Part shown: positions 42,407 through 50,265 of the stretch, piece after piece | How positions within the stretch are numbered: the first letter of the stretch is position 1 | Layout: every line of letters begins with the position of its first letter | From: Phenylobacterium sp. | GTDB lineage: Bacteria; Pseudomonadota; Alphaproteobacteria; Caulobacterales; Caulobacteraceae | Length of the DNA: 64,000 bases | Direction of reading: 5' to 3' | Assembly: GCF_016124325.1 (NCBI RefSeq) | Contig: NZ_WGNY01000036.1 | Span: forward strand, 1-64,000 | The notes under the pieces: generated by a model | What the model was told of the DNA's origin: nothing | The model's input: only the letters and a program-made list of their open reading frames with translations | Databases searched by the model: none | Made by a program: the position numbers and the translations under genes

Positions 42407-43714
42407 TCAGGTGTTGCCGGGCAGCTTGCAGTTGCCGGCGAGCGCGCAGCCCACGACCTCGATCGCGGAGATCTTGGGCTGGCTCTGGAACTCGATCACA
42501 TAGCCCTTCAGGCCATCCGAGCAGGCGACTTCCATGTAGGTCGTGCCCTTGTCGGTCTTGCCGACCACCCGGCTGTTCGAGACTTCGCAGGTGGTGTCGG
42601 GCTTGTACTTCTTCAGGTCGGCCGTGAGGTTCGCATAGCCGTTGTCGTCGCTCATCGAGCACTTGTAGCCGGCGATCGGCGCATGGCCGCAGTCGAGGGC
42701 CGTCGTGTCCGCGCCCTTCGACATCAGGATCGCGCCCTTGCCGTTCTTGCAGACCAGCTCGGCCACTTCTTCGCCCGGCTTGGCGGGGAAGAGGGCGTAC
42801 TTGTCCACGTCGCACTTCTGGCCGGCTTCGTTGGCGAGGCGCGTGTAGAGCGCAGCCTGCTCGGTCTGGGCCTGGCGGGCGTCGGTCAGGGTGCAGCCGC
42901 CCAGGATCTGGCTGGCCTTGGCGCAGTCGTAGGTCTCGGCGAGCTGTCCGGTCGCGCTGACCTTGTAGATGTAGCCCTTCCCGTCCTGGCAGGAGGCTTC
43001 GTAGAAGCTGGAGTTGTCGCGGGCCATGCCGACCCAGCGCCGGTCCTTGACCACGCAGCCGTTGTTCGCCGCCTGGACGTAGGTGTCGATCACCGCGAGC
43101 CGCGAGGCCTTGTCGGCCAGGATGCACTTAATGTTGCTCTCGGAGTCGTCGTACATGAGGCAGTTCTGCGCCTGGATCGGCTTGGCGTTGTCGAACGGCG
43201 CGCTGGCGACGACGATGTAGCCAAACCCGCGCTCGCAGGCGACTTCGATATAGGTGCTGGTCTTGGTCTGACCGACGCCGCGAGCGGCCGTCGGCGCGCA
43301 GTCGACGCCAGCCTGCTTCAGCATCGGCTGGAGCACCATCTTGGGATCGGAGTTGCCCGGCAGCATGCAGGGCGCCGACGGCGGCTTGCCCGGCTCGGGC
43401 GGGGTGTTCGCTTCGATGCAGCTGAACGAGGTGGGGGTTCCCTCGGCGGGCACCTCCAGCACATAGCCCATGGCCCCGGCCGCGCAGGCGACTTCGAAGT
43501 AGGACTTCTTGGCTTTCTTGTCCTCGCCGATCAGGCGGGCGTCGGAAAGCTGGCAGGGCAGGCCGGCGGCCTGCACGATCGCGGGCGCCTTCTCCATCCC
43601 GGCCTTGCGGGCCTGGGCGGACACCTCCTCCTTGCCTTTCGACATCGCCGCGGCGGGGACCATGAGGGCCGCCAACAGCGCCATCACCAGCCCGAGGGCT
43701 CTGGGCGTTTTCAC
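42407..43714 (-). CDS. Secreted protein of five tandem four-cysteine repeats
   Basis: A 435-residue exported protein with a signal peptide (MKTPRALGLVMALLAALMVPAAA). Five repeats of 75-85 residues follow, each with four cysteines: 54/77/99/116, 139/160/185/197, 220/242/264/274, 301/322/342/352 and 376/398/423/429. Each unit has a C-X(6-9)-G-type start, then a Y-X-E-V-A-C strand and a GYV/GYI strand. Twenty cysteines and none outside the repeats suggest two disulfides per unit. I do not recognise the family. It has its own promoter and terminator. A function in the envelope is likely but unknown. Confidence 0.8.
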   Translation of the reverse strand: MKTPRALGLVMALLAALMVPAAAMSKGKEEVSAQARKAGMEKAPAIVQAAGLPCQLSDARLIGEDKKAKKSYFEVACAAGAMGYVLEVPAEGTPTSFSCIEANTPPEPGKPPSAPCMLPGNSDPKMVLQPMLKQAGVDCAPTAARGVGQTKTSTYIEVACERGFGYIVVASAPFDNAKPIQAQNCLMYDDSESNIKCILADKASRLAVIDTYVQAANNGCVVKDRRWVGMARDNSSFYEASCQDGKGYIYKVSATGQLAETYDCAKASQILGGCTLTDARQAQTEQAALYTRLANEAGQKCDVDKYALFPAKPGEEVAELVCKNGKGAILMSKGADTTALDCGHAPIAGYKCSMSDDNGYANLTADLKKYKPDTTCEVSNSRVVGKTDKGTTYMEVACSDGLKGYVIEFQSQPKISAIEVVGCALAGNCKLPGNT

Positions 43715-43760
43715 CTTTGTCGTCTCCTGGGTCGTGGTCTTGGGTCGTGATTTTGGGCGC

Positions 43761-43790
43761 AGATAAGCGCTGTCACCGTCACGGGGTCAA
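43761..43790 (-). promoter_or_regulatory. Sigma70-type promoter of the five-repeat gene
   Basis: On the minus strand TTGACC (43785-43790) and TTATCT (43761-43766) are spaced by 18 bases, about 47 bases before the start codon. The -35 box is part of GGTCAAGCTA (43785-43794), whose exact inverse TAGCTTGACC lies at 43836-43845, so a symmetric operator upstream of the promoter is possible. Confidence 0.5.
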
Positions 43791-43893
43791 GCTACCCGTC
43801 GAACTCGGCCAAAGTGTGACGGATTTCCAGTCACTTAGCTTGACCTTTGAGAACCGCGTTCCGCCTATTGGGGGTATCTCGCGGCACGAAGAT

Positions 43894-44352
43894 TCAGGCG
43901 CGGCGCACCTTCAGCCGCGCGCCTTCCACGCCGGTGACCTGGATTTCGGCGCCGGCTTCCAGCGCCTCGCCATCGTCCAGCTCGGCGGCCCACTCCTTGC
44001 CGTCGATGAACACGCGGCCGGCGCCGCGCACGAACGCCTGCGCGGCCGAACCATGATGCCCCACCAGGCGGGCGATGTTGTCGTTGATGTCGCCGGCATG
44101 GGCCGGAACGTTGCTCGGCAGGTAGCGGCGCGCCAGCAGCGTCGAGGCGATGGTCAGGACCGCATAGACCAGCAGCGCCACCGCGAGCGGGGGGCCGAAC
44201 AGCGCGGCGACCACGCCGGTGACCGCCGCGGAGGCGGCGGCCCAGAGCAGCCAGCCCGACCCCGTGACCACCTCCACCGCCAGCAGGCCCGCCGCCAGAG
44301 CGGCCCACACCCAGAACGGCTGGGCGCCGTAGAAGTCGCCGATCCAGGCCAT
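43894..44352 (-). CDS. NfeD family protein
   Basis: A 152-residue membrane protein. Three hydrophobic segments (FWVWAALAAGLLAVEVV, GWLLWAAASAAVTGVVAALF, LAVALLVYAVLTIAS) are followed by a C-terminal OB-fold domain (GSAAQAFVRGAGRVFIDGKEWAA...VTGVEGARLKV), the NfeD layout. Such proteins pair with a stomatin/prohibitin-type protein, here encoded directly upstream with a 3-base gap, and are thought to help organise membrane microdomains. Confidence 0.92.
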   Translation of the reverse strand: MAWIGDFYGAQPFWVWAALAAGLLAVEVVTGSGWLLWAAASAAVTGVVAALFGPPLAVALLVYAVLTIASTLLARRYLPSNVPAHAGDINDNIARLVGHHGSAAQAFVRGAGRVFIDGKEWAAELDDGEALEAGAEIQVTGVEGARLKVRRA

Positions 44353-44355
44353 CGC

Positions 44356-45324
44356 CTAGGCTCCCGTTTGCGGAACCGCGCCGCGCCCGCGCCCGGACGG
44401 CCGGGACGGCGGCGGTCCATCGGCCGAGATCGCCTTCACCAGTTCGCCGATGCCGCCCACCGTCCCCACCAGGGCGCCCATCTCGGCCGGCACGATCACG
44501 GTCTTCTGCTGCGGGCTCTCGGCCAGCTTGCCGAAGGCCTCCACGTACTTCTGGGCCACGAAGTAGTTGATCGCGTTGACGTCGCCCTTGGCGATGGCGT
44601 CCGAGACCATCTCGGTGGCCTTGGCCTCGGCGGCCGCCGAGCGCTCGCGCGCCTCGGCGTCGCGGAACGCCGCCTCGCGCCGACCCTCGGCCTCGAGGAT
44701 GGCCGACTGCTTGCTGCCTTCGGCGCGGGCGATGGCGGCCTGCTTCTCGCCGTCGGCTTCGGTGATCACCGCGCGCCGCTCGCGCTCGGCCTTCATCTGC
44801 CGGGCCATGGCGTTGGTGATGTCGGGCGGCGGCAGCAGGTCCTTGATCTCGATCCGCGCCACCTTGACGCCCCACGGGCTGGTGGCCTCGTCGATCACGC
44901 TGAGCAGGCGCGAGTTGATGTGGTCGCGCTGGCTGAGCACCTCGTCCAGCTCCATCGAGCCCACCACCGTGCGCAGGTTGGTCATGGTGAGCTGCCCGAT
45001 CGCATAGTGCAGGTTGTCGACCCGATATGCCGCCGCGGCCGCGTCCATCACCTGGATGAAGACGATGGCGTCCACCTGGACGGTGACGTTGTCCTTGGTG
45101 ATCACCTCCTGGCGGTCCACGTCCAGCACCTGCTCCATCATGTTCACCCGGCGGCCGACGCCCTCGACGAACGGCGTCAGGAAGCTGATCCCCGGCTTCA
45201 GCGTGCGAGTGTAGCGGCCGAACCGCTCGACGGTGTACTCGCGCCCCTGCGGAACGATCTTGATCGCGCCCAGCGCGACCACGACCGCCAGCACCAGGAA
45301 CACGATGGCGACGTAAAAGCCCAC
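44356..45324 (-). CDS. SPFH/Band 7 (stomatin, QmcA-like) protein
   Basis: A 322-residue protein anchored by an N-terminal helix (MGFYVAIVFLVLAVVVALGAI). The Band 7 domain shows RFGRYTRTLKPGISFLTPFVE, DNVTVQVDAIVFIQV and LRTVVGSMELDEVLSQRD, followed by a Glu/Ala coiled coil and GMGALVG-type tail (PAEMGALVGTVGG). It is the partner of the NfeD protein encoded next and likely forms oligomers that scaffold membrane domains and quality-control proteases. Confidence 0.92.
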   Translation of the reverse strand: MGFYVAIVFLVLAVVVALGAIKIVPQGREYTVERFGRYTRTLKPGISFLTPFVEGVGRRVNMMEQVLDVDRQEVITKDNVTVQVDAIVFIQVMDAAAAAYRVDNLHYAIGQLTMTNLRTVVGSMELDEVLSQRDHINSRLLSVIDEATSPWGVKVARIEIKDLLPPPDITNAMARQMKAERERRAVITEADGEKQAAIARAEGSKQSAILEAEGRREAAFRDAEARERSAAAEAKATEMVSDAIAKGDVNAINYFVAQKYVEAFGKLAESPQQKTVIVPAEMGALVGTVGGIGELVKAISADGPPPSRPSGRGRGAVPQTGA

Positions 45325-45438
45325 GGCTCACTCCCTCCCGCCACAATTGTCGAACGAGAGTATCCGGGCCCGGATGGCTTAGCCATCGAAACCGGCGCCG
45401 TGCTCGCGCCCCACTCGCCCGTCTGATAGCCATCCCTC

Positions 45439-45972
45439 ATGAGCCGCCATCGCCTCGCCCTCCTGCCGTTCGCCCTGCTCGCCATCGCCGCAGCCCCGGC
45501 GCCGAAGGCTCCGCCCAAGGCCGAACCCAAGCCCGCCCAGACGCCCGTCGAGGTCTTCGACGCGCGCGACCCCAGGGGCCTGATGAGCATCCTCGACACA
45601 GCCGGCGCCAAGGCCCAGACCAGCCAGCGCGACGACGACGCGGTGCTGGTGTCGGTCACCTCCGCCGTCGCCGCATTCTCCATGCAGTTCGTCGGCTGCG
45701 CCGGGGGCCGCGCGTGCAAGGCGGTGCTGTTCGACAGCGCGCTGGAGGGGGCGCCCACCACCGCCCAGATCAACGGCTTCAACCAGGCCTCGGCGATGTG
45801 CCGGGTCGTGCAGGCGCGCGCCGGCGGCGCCCACGTCCTCTATTCGACGCTGCTGTTCGGGACGACCACGCGCGCCGACGCGGTCACGCACCTCGCCGCC
45901 TGGCAGGGATGCCTCGCCGACGCCCGCGACTTCGCCAAGGATCCGGTTCGCTTCCTGGCCGAAGCGGCCTAA
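45439..45972 (+). CDS. Exported YbjN-domain-like protein
   Basis: A 177-residue protein with a signal peptide (MSRHRLALLPFALLAIAAAP) and a Pro/Lys-rich linker. The rest, with FVGCAGGRACKAVLFDSALE, TTAQINGFNQASAMCRV and the ending HLAAWQGCLADARDFA, resembles exported YbjN-domain proteins of alphaproteobacteria, a fold related to type III secretion chaperones. The assignment is by pattern memory. Two cysteines in the CXGGRAC segment may form a disulfide. Confidence 0.65.
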   Translation: MSRHRLALLPFALLAIAAAPAPKAPPKAEPKPAQTPVEVFDARDPRGLMSILDTAGAKAQTSQRDDDAVLVSVTSAVAAFSMQFVGCAGGRACKAVLFDSALEGAPTTAQINGFNQASAMCRVVQARAGGAHVLYSTLLFGTTTRADAVTHLAAWQGCLADARDFAKDPVRFLAEAA

Positions 45973-46025
45973 TTTTACCCGGATATAATTGACAGCCTCA
46001 CGGACGGGGCGTAGGGCGGCGCGCC

Positions 46026-46460
46026 ATGCCCGAAAGCCACCGCCAGCGCCTGCTCGCCGCCTTCATGGAAGAGGTGTGGAACCGGGGCGACGTTTCGGCC
46101 GTCCGTGGCTACCTCGCGCCGCGCTACACGATCCGCCACGACCCCGGCGATCCATGGGACGGCCAGACCCTCGATGTCGACGGCTATTGCGAGCGGCTGA
46201 CCGCCTCGCGCGCGCCGTTCCCGGATCAGACGTTCGACATCCGCCACATGTCCGAGGCCGGGGACGGGGTGGTCATCACCTGGCTCTGGCGCGCGACCCA
46301 CGCCGGCGACCTGCCCGGCTTCCCGGCGAGCGGTCGCGAGATCCGCATGTCGGGCGCGACGGTCTACGGATTCGACGCCGACGACCGGCTGACCGGCCAC
46401 TGGCAGGTGACCGACCGCCTGGGCGTCTTCCAGCAGCTTTCGGCCGCGCGGACATCGTAG
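46026..46460 (+). CDS. SnoaL-like ester cyclase family protein
   Basis: A 144-residue NTF2-like-fold protein. It opens HRQRLLAAFMEEVWNRGDVSAV, with LAPRYTIRHDPGDPWDG, then MSEAGDGVVITWLWRATHAGDLPGFPASGREI, which is the SnoaL polyketide-cyclase/ester-cyclase pattern. The enzyme activity and substrate are unknown. A sequence TATAAT at 45984-45989 and TTGACA at 45989-45994 lie just upstream but are not well spaced as one promoter. Confidence 0.82.
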   Translation: MPESHRQRLLAAFMEEVWNRGDVSAVRGYLAPRYTIRHDPGDPWDGQTLDVDGYCERLTASRAPFPDQTFDIRHMSEAGDGVVITWLWRATHAGDLPGFPASGREIRMSGATVYGFDADDRLTGHWQVTDRLGVFQQLSAARTS

Positions 46461-46471
46461 AGCCCTCTCGT

Positions 46472-46499
46472 CCGGATCAGGTCACGCCGCCCGATCCGG
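46472..46499. terminator. Weak bidirectional terminator-like stem
   Basis: CCGGATC (46472-46478) pairs with GATCCGG (46493-46499) around a 14-base loop, in the 45 bases between two convergent genes. There is no T-run on either side, so termination here is only suggested by position. Confidence 0.3.
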
Positions 46500-46505
46500 G
46501 AAGCT

Positions 46506-47489
46506 CTAGGCCGGGACCGCCGCGCCGTTCTTGATCGCCGCCACGCGGTCGATGGCGGATTCCGCCTCGGCCATGATCCGCGCCACGATCTCGCCGGCCG
46601 GCAGCACATCCTTCACGCCGCCCGCCGACTGGCCCATGGCGAAGCACGAACGGTCGGCGTCGAGCCCTTCGATCTGGCCGCCGATGCCGCCCATCACCCC
46701 GGCCCGGCTCGACAGCATGGCCTGCTGCGGGAAGGGCTGGATGTCGGCGGGCCGCTGCTCCCAGTCGGCGACATAGGGGTTCTTCTTCACCCGCATCGGC
46801 TTGCCGGAGTAGCAGCGGGTGCGGACCGTATCCTCGTCGGTCGCCTCGACGATCGTCTCCCGGTACATCTCGCCCGCGTGCGCCTCGGCCGAGGCGATGA
46901 AGCGCGTGCCTATCCAGACGCCCACGGCGCCCAGGCTCAAGGCCGCCGCGAGGCCGCGGCCGTCGTAGAGACCACCGGCCGCCACCACCGGGATCTTCAC
47001 CTGCTCCACCGCCTGGGCCACCAGCGGCAGGGTGCCCACCAGCCCGGTATGGCCGCCGCCCTCGCCGCCCTGGCAGATCACCGCGTCGCAGCCGGCCTGT
47101 TCGGCCTTCACCGCGTGCTTCACGGCCCCGCAGACCACCATGACCTTCAGCCCGGCCTTCTTCAGCTTCTCCAGGATCGGCATCGGCACGCCCAGGCCGG
47201 CGACGAAGCTCGACGCTCCCTCGCCGATGATCACGTCCACCGAGGCGGTCAGGCTCTCAGGGCTGGCGGCCAGCAGGTCGACGCCGAACGGCTTGTCGGT
47301 GAGCTTGCGCACCGCCTTCATCTGCTCGGCGATGAAGTCGGGCCCGCGCCCGGCCATGCCCAGCACGCCATAGCCGCCCGCGTTGGAGACGGCGGCCGCG
47401 AGTTCGGCGTACGAGACCCCGCCCATGCCGGCCAGCATGATGGGGTGCTTCACGCCCAGCAGATCGCAGAGCTTGGTGTGCAGGGCCAT
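46506..47489 (-). CDS. Nitronate monooxygenase family flavoprotein
   Basis: A 327-residue FMN-dependent TIM barrel. It begins LHTKLCDLLGVKHPIMLAGMGGVSYAELAAAVSNAGGYGVLG and has CQGGEGGGHTG, VVAAGGLYDGRGLAAALSLGAVGVWIGTRF, the pattern of nitronate monooxygenase/2-nitropropane dioxygenase. GGGAGGACGCC precedes the ATG at 47489, which I prefer over the longer frame. Such enzymes oxidise alkyl nitronates and may protect against propionate 3-nitronate, but the true substrate here is not known. Confidence 0.9.
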   Translation of the reverse strand: MALHTKLCDLLGVKHPIMLAGMGGVSYAELAAAVSNAGGYGVLGMAGRGPDFIAEQMKAVRKLTDKPFGVDLLAASPESLTASVDVIIGEGASSFVAGLGVPMPILEKLKKAGLKVMVVCGAVKHAVKAEQAGCDAVICQGGEGGGHTGLVGTLPLVAQAVEQVKIPVVAAGGLYDGRGLAAALSLGAVGVWIGTRFIASAEAHAGEMYRETIVEATDEDTVRTRCYSGKPMRVKKNPYVADWEQRPADIQPFPQQAMLSSRAGVMGGIGGQIEGLDADRSCFAMGQSAGGVKDVLPAGEIVARIMAEAESAIDRVAAIKNGAAVPA

Positions 47490-47595
47490 GGCGTCCTCCC
47501 GATTTTCGGCGAGCATGGCGCCGTGGGTTATCGTTGGAAACCGTGACGCGAGGTCAGGCTCTTGCCGGCCGGCGCGCTTGCCGCACAGTCGCCGC

Positions 47596-48054
47596 ATGAG
47601 CGATGCGACGACCCTGAGAACCGCCGGCCCCGCCGACGCGGCCGCCATCCACGAACTTGTGCAGTCGGCCTACGCCAAATGGCTGCCGATCGCGGCCCGG
47701 CCGCCGCTGCCGATGACGGTGGACTACGACGTGGCGGTGAAGGCCCACCGCTTCGACCTGCTCTTCGTCGGCGATCGCCTCGCCGCCCTGATCGAGACGA
47801 CGCCACAGGGCGGCGACCTGCTGATCGTCAACGTCGCCGTCCGTCCCGACCAGCAGGGCCGCGGCCACGGCGTGCGCCTGCTGCGGCTGGCCGAGGATCT
47901 CGCCGCCGAAGCCGGCCTTGCGGGCCTGCGGCTCTACACGAACAAGCTCTTCACCGAGAACATCCGCCTCTACGCCTCGCTCGGCTACGCGATCGAGAGC
48001 GAGGACGCGGCCAACGGAGGCGTCCGGGTCAACATGCGCAAGCCTCGCGCCTGA
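47596..48054 (+). CDS. GNAT-family N-acetyltransferase
   Basis: A 152-residue enzyme. The acetyl-CoA-binding motif is VNVAVRPDQQGRGHGVRLLRLAEDLA (Q/R-X2-G-X-G/A), and the C-terminal GLRLYTNKLFTENIRLYASLGYAI segment is typical of GNAT proteins. The ATG at 47596 gives the normal N-terminus (LRTAGPADAAAIHELV). It is divergent from the nitronate monooxygenase gene and just upstream of the arsenic operon, but nothing links it to arsenic. The substrate is unknown. Confidence 0.88.
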   Translation: MSDATTLRTAGPADAAAIHELVQSAYAKWLPIAARPPLPMTVDYDVAVKAHRFDLLFVGDRLAALIETTPQGGDLLIVNVAVRPDQQGRGHGVRLLRLAEDLAAEAGLAGLRLYTNKLFTENIRLYASLGYAIESEDAANGGVRVNMRKPRA

Positions 48055-48084
48055 GCCGGCGCACGAAAATCTCTTCGCCGCCCC

Positions 48085-48114
48085 TTGACGATTCGATATT
48101 TCGGGAAATATAGA
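48085..48114 (+). promoter_or_regulatory. Promoter and ArsR-type operator of the arsenic operon
   Basis: TTGACG (48085-48090) and TATAGA (48109-48114) are spaced by 18 bases, a fair sigma70 promoter. Between and over them lies ATATTTC-GG-GAAATAT (48096-48111), a perfect palindrome with a 2-base centre. A repressor bound there would block RNA polymerase. The downstream arsR gene is the obvious candidate to encode it. The arsI start is 27 bases after the -10 box. Confidence 0.8.
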
Positions 48115-48140
48115 ATTCATATCGAACCACGGAGCTCAAG

Positions 48141-48623
48141 ATGAAGCGCCTTCACCTCCACGTCAGCGTCCCGGATCTCGCCCAGTCGATCCGCTTCTAC
48201 GAAACCCTGTTCGGCGCGGCGCCCAGCGTCGTGAAGGACGACTACGCCAAGTGGATGCTGGACGATCCGAAGGTGAACTTCGCCATCTCCACCCACCGCG
48301 CCCCCGGCCTCGACCACGTGGGCATCCAGGTCGACACCGCCGAGGAGCTCGGCGAGCTGGCGGGCCGGCTGAAGGCGGCCGGCGCCGAGACCTTCGACGA
48401 GGCCGCCACCACCTGCTGCTACGCCAAGTCGGACAAGAGTTGGGTCGGCGACCCGGCCGGCCTGCGGTGGGAGACGTTCTACACCTTCGGCGAAGCCACC
48501 ACCTACGGCGACAGCCCCGCGCTGGCCGAGCTGGAGGCGGCGACCCGGCCGGCGTCGGCCTGCTGCGGCGCGCCCGCCGCGGCGCCCGAGCCCCAGCCCA
48601 CCGCCACGAGCTGCTGCGGCTGA
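48141..48623 (+). CDS. arsI: ArsI/CadI-type VOC-fold C-As lyase
   Basis: A 160-residue dioxygenase-like protein of the VOC fold. ArsI enzymes cleave the carbon-arsenic bond of trivalent organoarsenicals such as methylarsenite. The metal triad fits H5 or H7 (RLHLHVSVPD), H59 (LDHVGIQV) and E111 (RWETFYTF). The vicinal pair C92-C93 in ATTCCYAKSDKSWVGDP binds arsenic in the family. Additional cysteine pairs 141-142 and 158-159 decorate the tail. It is first in the operon. CadI-like heavy-metal proteins of the same family are an alternative name. Confidence 0.88.
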   Translation: MKRLHLHVSVPDLAQSIRFYETLFGAAPSVVKDDYAKWMLDDPKVNFAISTHRAPGLDHVGIQVDTAEELGELAGRLKAAGAETFDEAATTCCYAKSDKSWVGDPAGLRWETFYTFGEATTYGDSPALAELEAATRPASACCGAPAAAPEPQPTATSCCG

Positions 48624-48672
48624 CATGAAACCATCGCTTGGCGGCGTTCGAGACTTCTGGCATTCCCGAACT

Positions 48673-49026
48673 ATGGAACCGGAGAACGCCGTCAGCGCCC
48701 TGGGCGCGCTCGCCCACCCCGGCCGGCTGGAGGTGTTCCGCCTGCTGGTCCAGGCCGGGACCGAGGGGATGGCCGCGGGGGATATCGCCCGGGCCACCGG
48801 CTCGCTCGCCAACACCCTGTCGACCAACCTCGGCATCCTGGCCGCCGCCGGCCTGGTGGCTTCGCGCCGCGAGGGCCGGTCGATCATCTACACCGCCGGC
48901 TACGACCGGATGCGCGAACTGCTGGCCTTCCTCATGGAGGACTGCTGCGCCGGCAAGCCCGAGATCTGCGCGCCGCTGGCCGACGTCGCCAGCCGGGCCT
49001 GCGCGGCCGAAGGCCGGACCTGCTGA
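48673..49026 (+). CDS. arsR: ArsR-family winged-helix repressor
   Basis: A 117-residue metalloregulator. It starts MEPENAVSALGALAHPGRLEVFRLL, with the recognition helix region GSLANTLSTNLGILAAAGLVASRREGRSIIY. The C-terminal cysteines (EDCCAGKPEIC...C...C at the end) can form the As(III) site. An ATG at 48625, one base after arsI, would add 16 residues that look unlike the family, so I prefer the ATG at 48673. It likely binds the palindrome at 48096-48111 and is released by arsenite or methylarsenite. Confidence 0.9.
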   Translation: MEPENAVSALGALAHPGRLEVFRLLVQAGTEGMAAGDIARATGSLANTLSTNLGILAAAGLVASRREGRSIIYTAGYDRMRELLAFLMEDCCAGKPEICAPLADVASRACAAEGRTC

Positions 49027-49036
49027 GGACCCCACC

Positions 49037-49546
49037 GTGCGCGACCGCCCCTACAACGTGCTCTTCCTCTGCACGGGCAACTCCGCCCGCTCGATCATGG
49101 CCGAGGCGCTGCTCAACCGGCTCGGCGGCGGCCGTTTCCAGGCCTATTCCGCCGGCTCCTTCCCGACCGGGCGCGTGAACCCCCACGCCCATCCGATCCT
49201 GAGGAGCCTCGGCTTCGACCCCGACGACTTCCGCTCGAAGTCCTGGGACGAATTCGCCCGTCCCGACGCGCCGCAGCTCGATTTCATCTTCACCGTCTGC
49301 GACTCCGCCGCCGGCGAGGTCTGCCCGATCTGGCCGGGCCAACCGATCACCGCGCACTGGGGCATCCCCGATCCGGCCGCCGCGACCGGAACCGATGCGC
49401 AGATCGCGCTTGCGTTCTCCGAGGCCGCCCGGCTGCTGCGCAACCGCATCAGCCTTCTTGTCGAGCTGCCGGTCGAGAAGCTCGACCGTCTCACCTTGCA
49501 GGCGCGGCTCAGGGAGATCGGGCAGAACGCGGACCATCCGGCGTGA
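49037..49546 (+). CDS. arsC: Arsenate reductase, LMW-phosphatase type
   Basis: A 169-residue enzyme that reduces arsenate to arsenite. The P-loop is CTGNSARS with the nucleophile C12, and a second cysteine pair is in TVCDSAAGEVCPIWPGQP. TAHWGIPDPAAATGTD is also typical of the alphaproteobacterial type. The GTG start follows the arsR stop by 10 bases. The TGA overlaps the GTG of the aquaporin gene. The reductant is probably thioredoxin or glutaredoxin. Confidence 0.92.
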   Translation: MRDRPYNVLFLCTGNSARSIMAEALLNRLGGGRFQAYSAGSFPTGRVNPHAHPILRSLGFDPDDFRSKSWDEFARPDAPQLDFIFTVCDSAAGEVCPIWPGQPITAHWGIPDPAAATGTDAQIALAFSEAARLLRNRISLLVELPVEKLDRLTLQARLREIGQNADHPA

Positions 49547-50265
49547 GCCAGGAGCCCGGCGCCAGCCTTGAGCCGCCGCTCGAGCCGTTCGGCGCCGCCC
49601 ATCGCATCACCGCCGAGGCCCTGGGAACCGCCCTGCTGCTGGCCGTCGTCGTCGGCTCCGGGATCATGGGCGAGCGCCTGGCCGGGGGGAACGACGCCGT
49701 CGCCCTGCTGGGCAATACGCTATCGACCGGCGCCGGGCTGGTGGTGCTGATCACCGTCTTCGGCCCGATCTCGGGCGCCCACTTCAACCCCGCCGTCAGC
49801 CTCGCCTTCGCGCTCCGGCGCGAGCTGCCGTGGCGCACGGCGGCGCTCTATGTCGTGGCCCAGTGCGTCGGGGCGGTGCTGGGCGTGTTCGCGGCCCACG
49901 CCATGTTCGCCGAGCCGATCCTGCAGGTCTCGACCAAGCTGCGCGGCGGGCCGGCCCAGGTGTTCGCCGAGGCGATCGCCACCTTCGGCCTGGTGCTGAC
50001 CATCCTGGGGACCCTGCGGTTCCGGCCCGACTTCACGCCCGCGGCCGTGGGCCTCTACATCACCAGCGCCTACTGGTTCACCGCCTCGACGTCCTTCGCC
50101 AATCCGGCGGTGACCCTGGCGCGCAGCCTTTCCGACACCTTCGCCGGCATCGCGCCCTCCAGCGCGCCCGGCTTCTGGTTGGGCCAGCTCGCCGGAACCC
50201 TCCTGGCCGTCGCCTTCGCCGCCTGGCTCCTGCGGCCGCCCTACCCCCAGCCGAACTCGCAATAG
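49543..50265 (+). CDS. aqpS: AqpS-type aquaglyceroporin of the arsenic operon
   Basis: A 240-residue MIP-family channel. The two NPA boxes are at 82-84 (GAHFNPAVSLAF) and 187-189 (SFANPAVTLA), and six membrane helices can be placed. In Sinorhizobium meliloti AqpS stands in place of an arsenite pump: arsenite formed by ArsC flows out down its gradient. The same job is likely here, because no arsB or acr3 is present. The GTG start overlaps the arsC stop (GTGA). The last 25 bases overlap the convergent Nudix gene. Confidence 0.9.
   Translation: MSQEPGASLEPPLEPFGAAHRITAEALGTALLLAVVVGSGIMGERLAGGNDAVALLGNTLSTGAGLVVLITVFGPISGAHFNPAVSLAFALRRELPWRTAALYVVAQCVGAVLGVFAAHAMFAEPILQVSTKLRGGPAQVFAEAIATFGLVLTILGTLRFRPDFTPAAVGLYITSAYWFTASTSFANPAVTLARSLSDTFAGIAPSSAPGFWLGQLAGTLLAVAFAAWLLRPPYPQPNSQ

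Noticed and set aside
45984..46017. TATAAT at 45984 and TTGACA at 45989 as a promoter for the SnoaL-like gene
   Set aside because: The two hexamers are in the wrong order and overlap; using TTGACA as -35 gives a poor -10 (TAGGGC) almost on the start codon.
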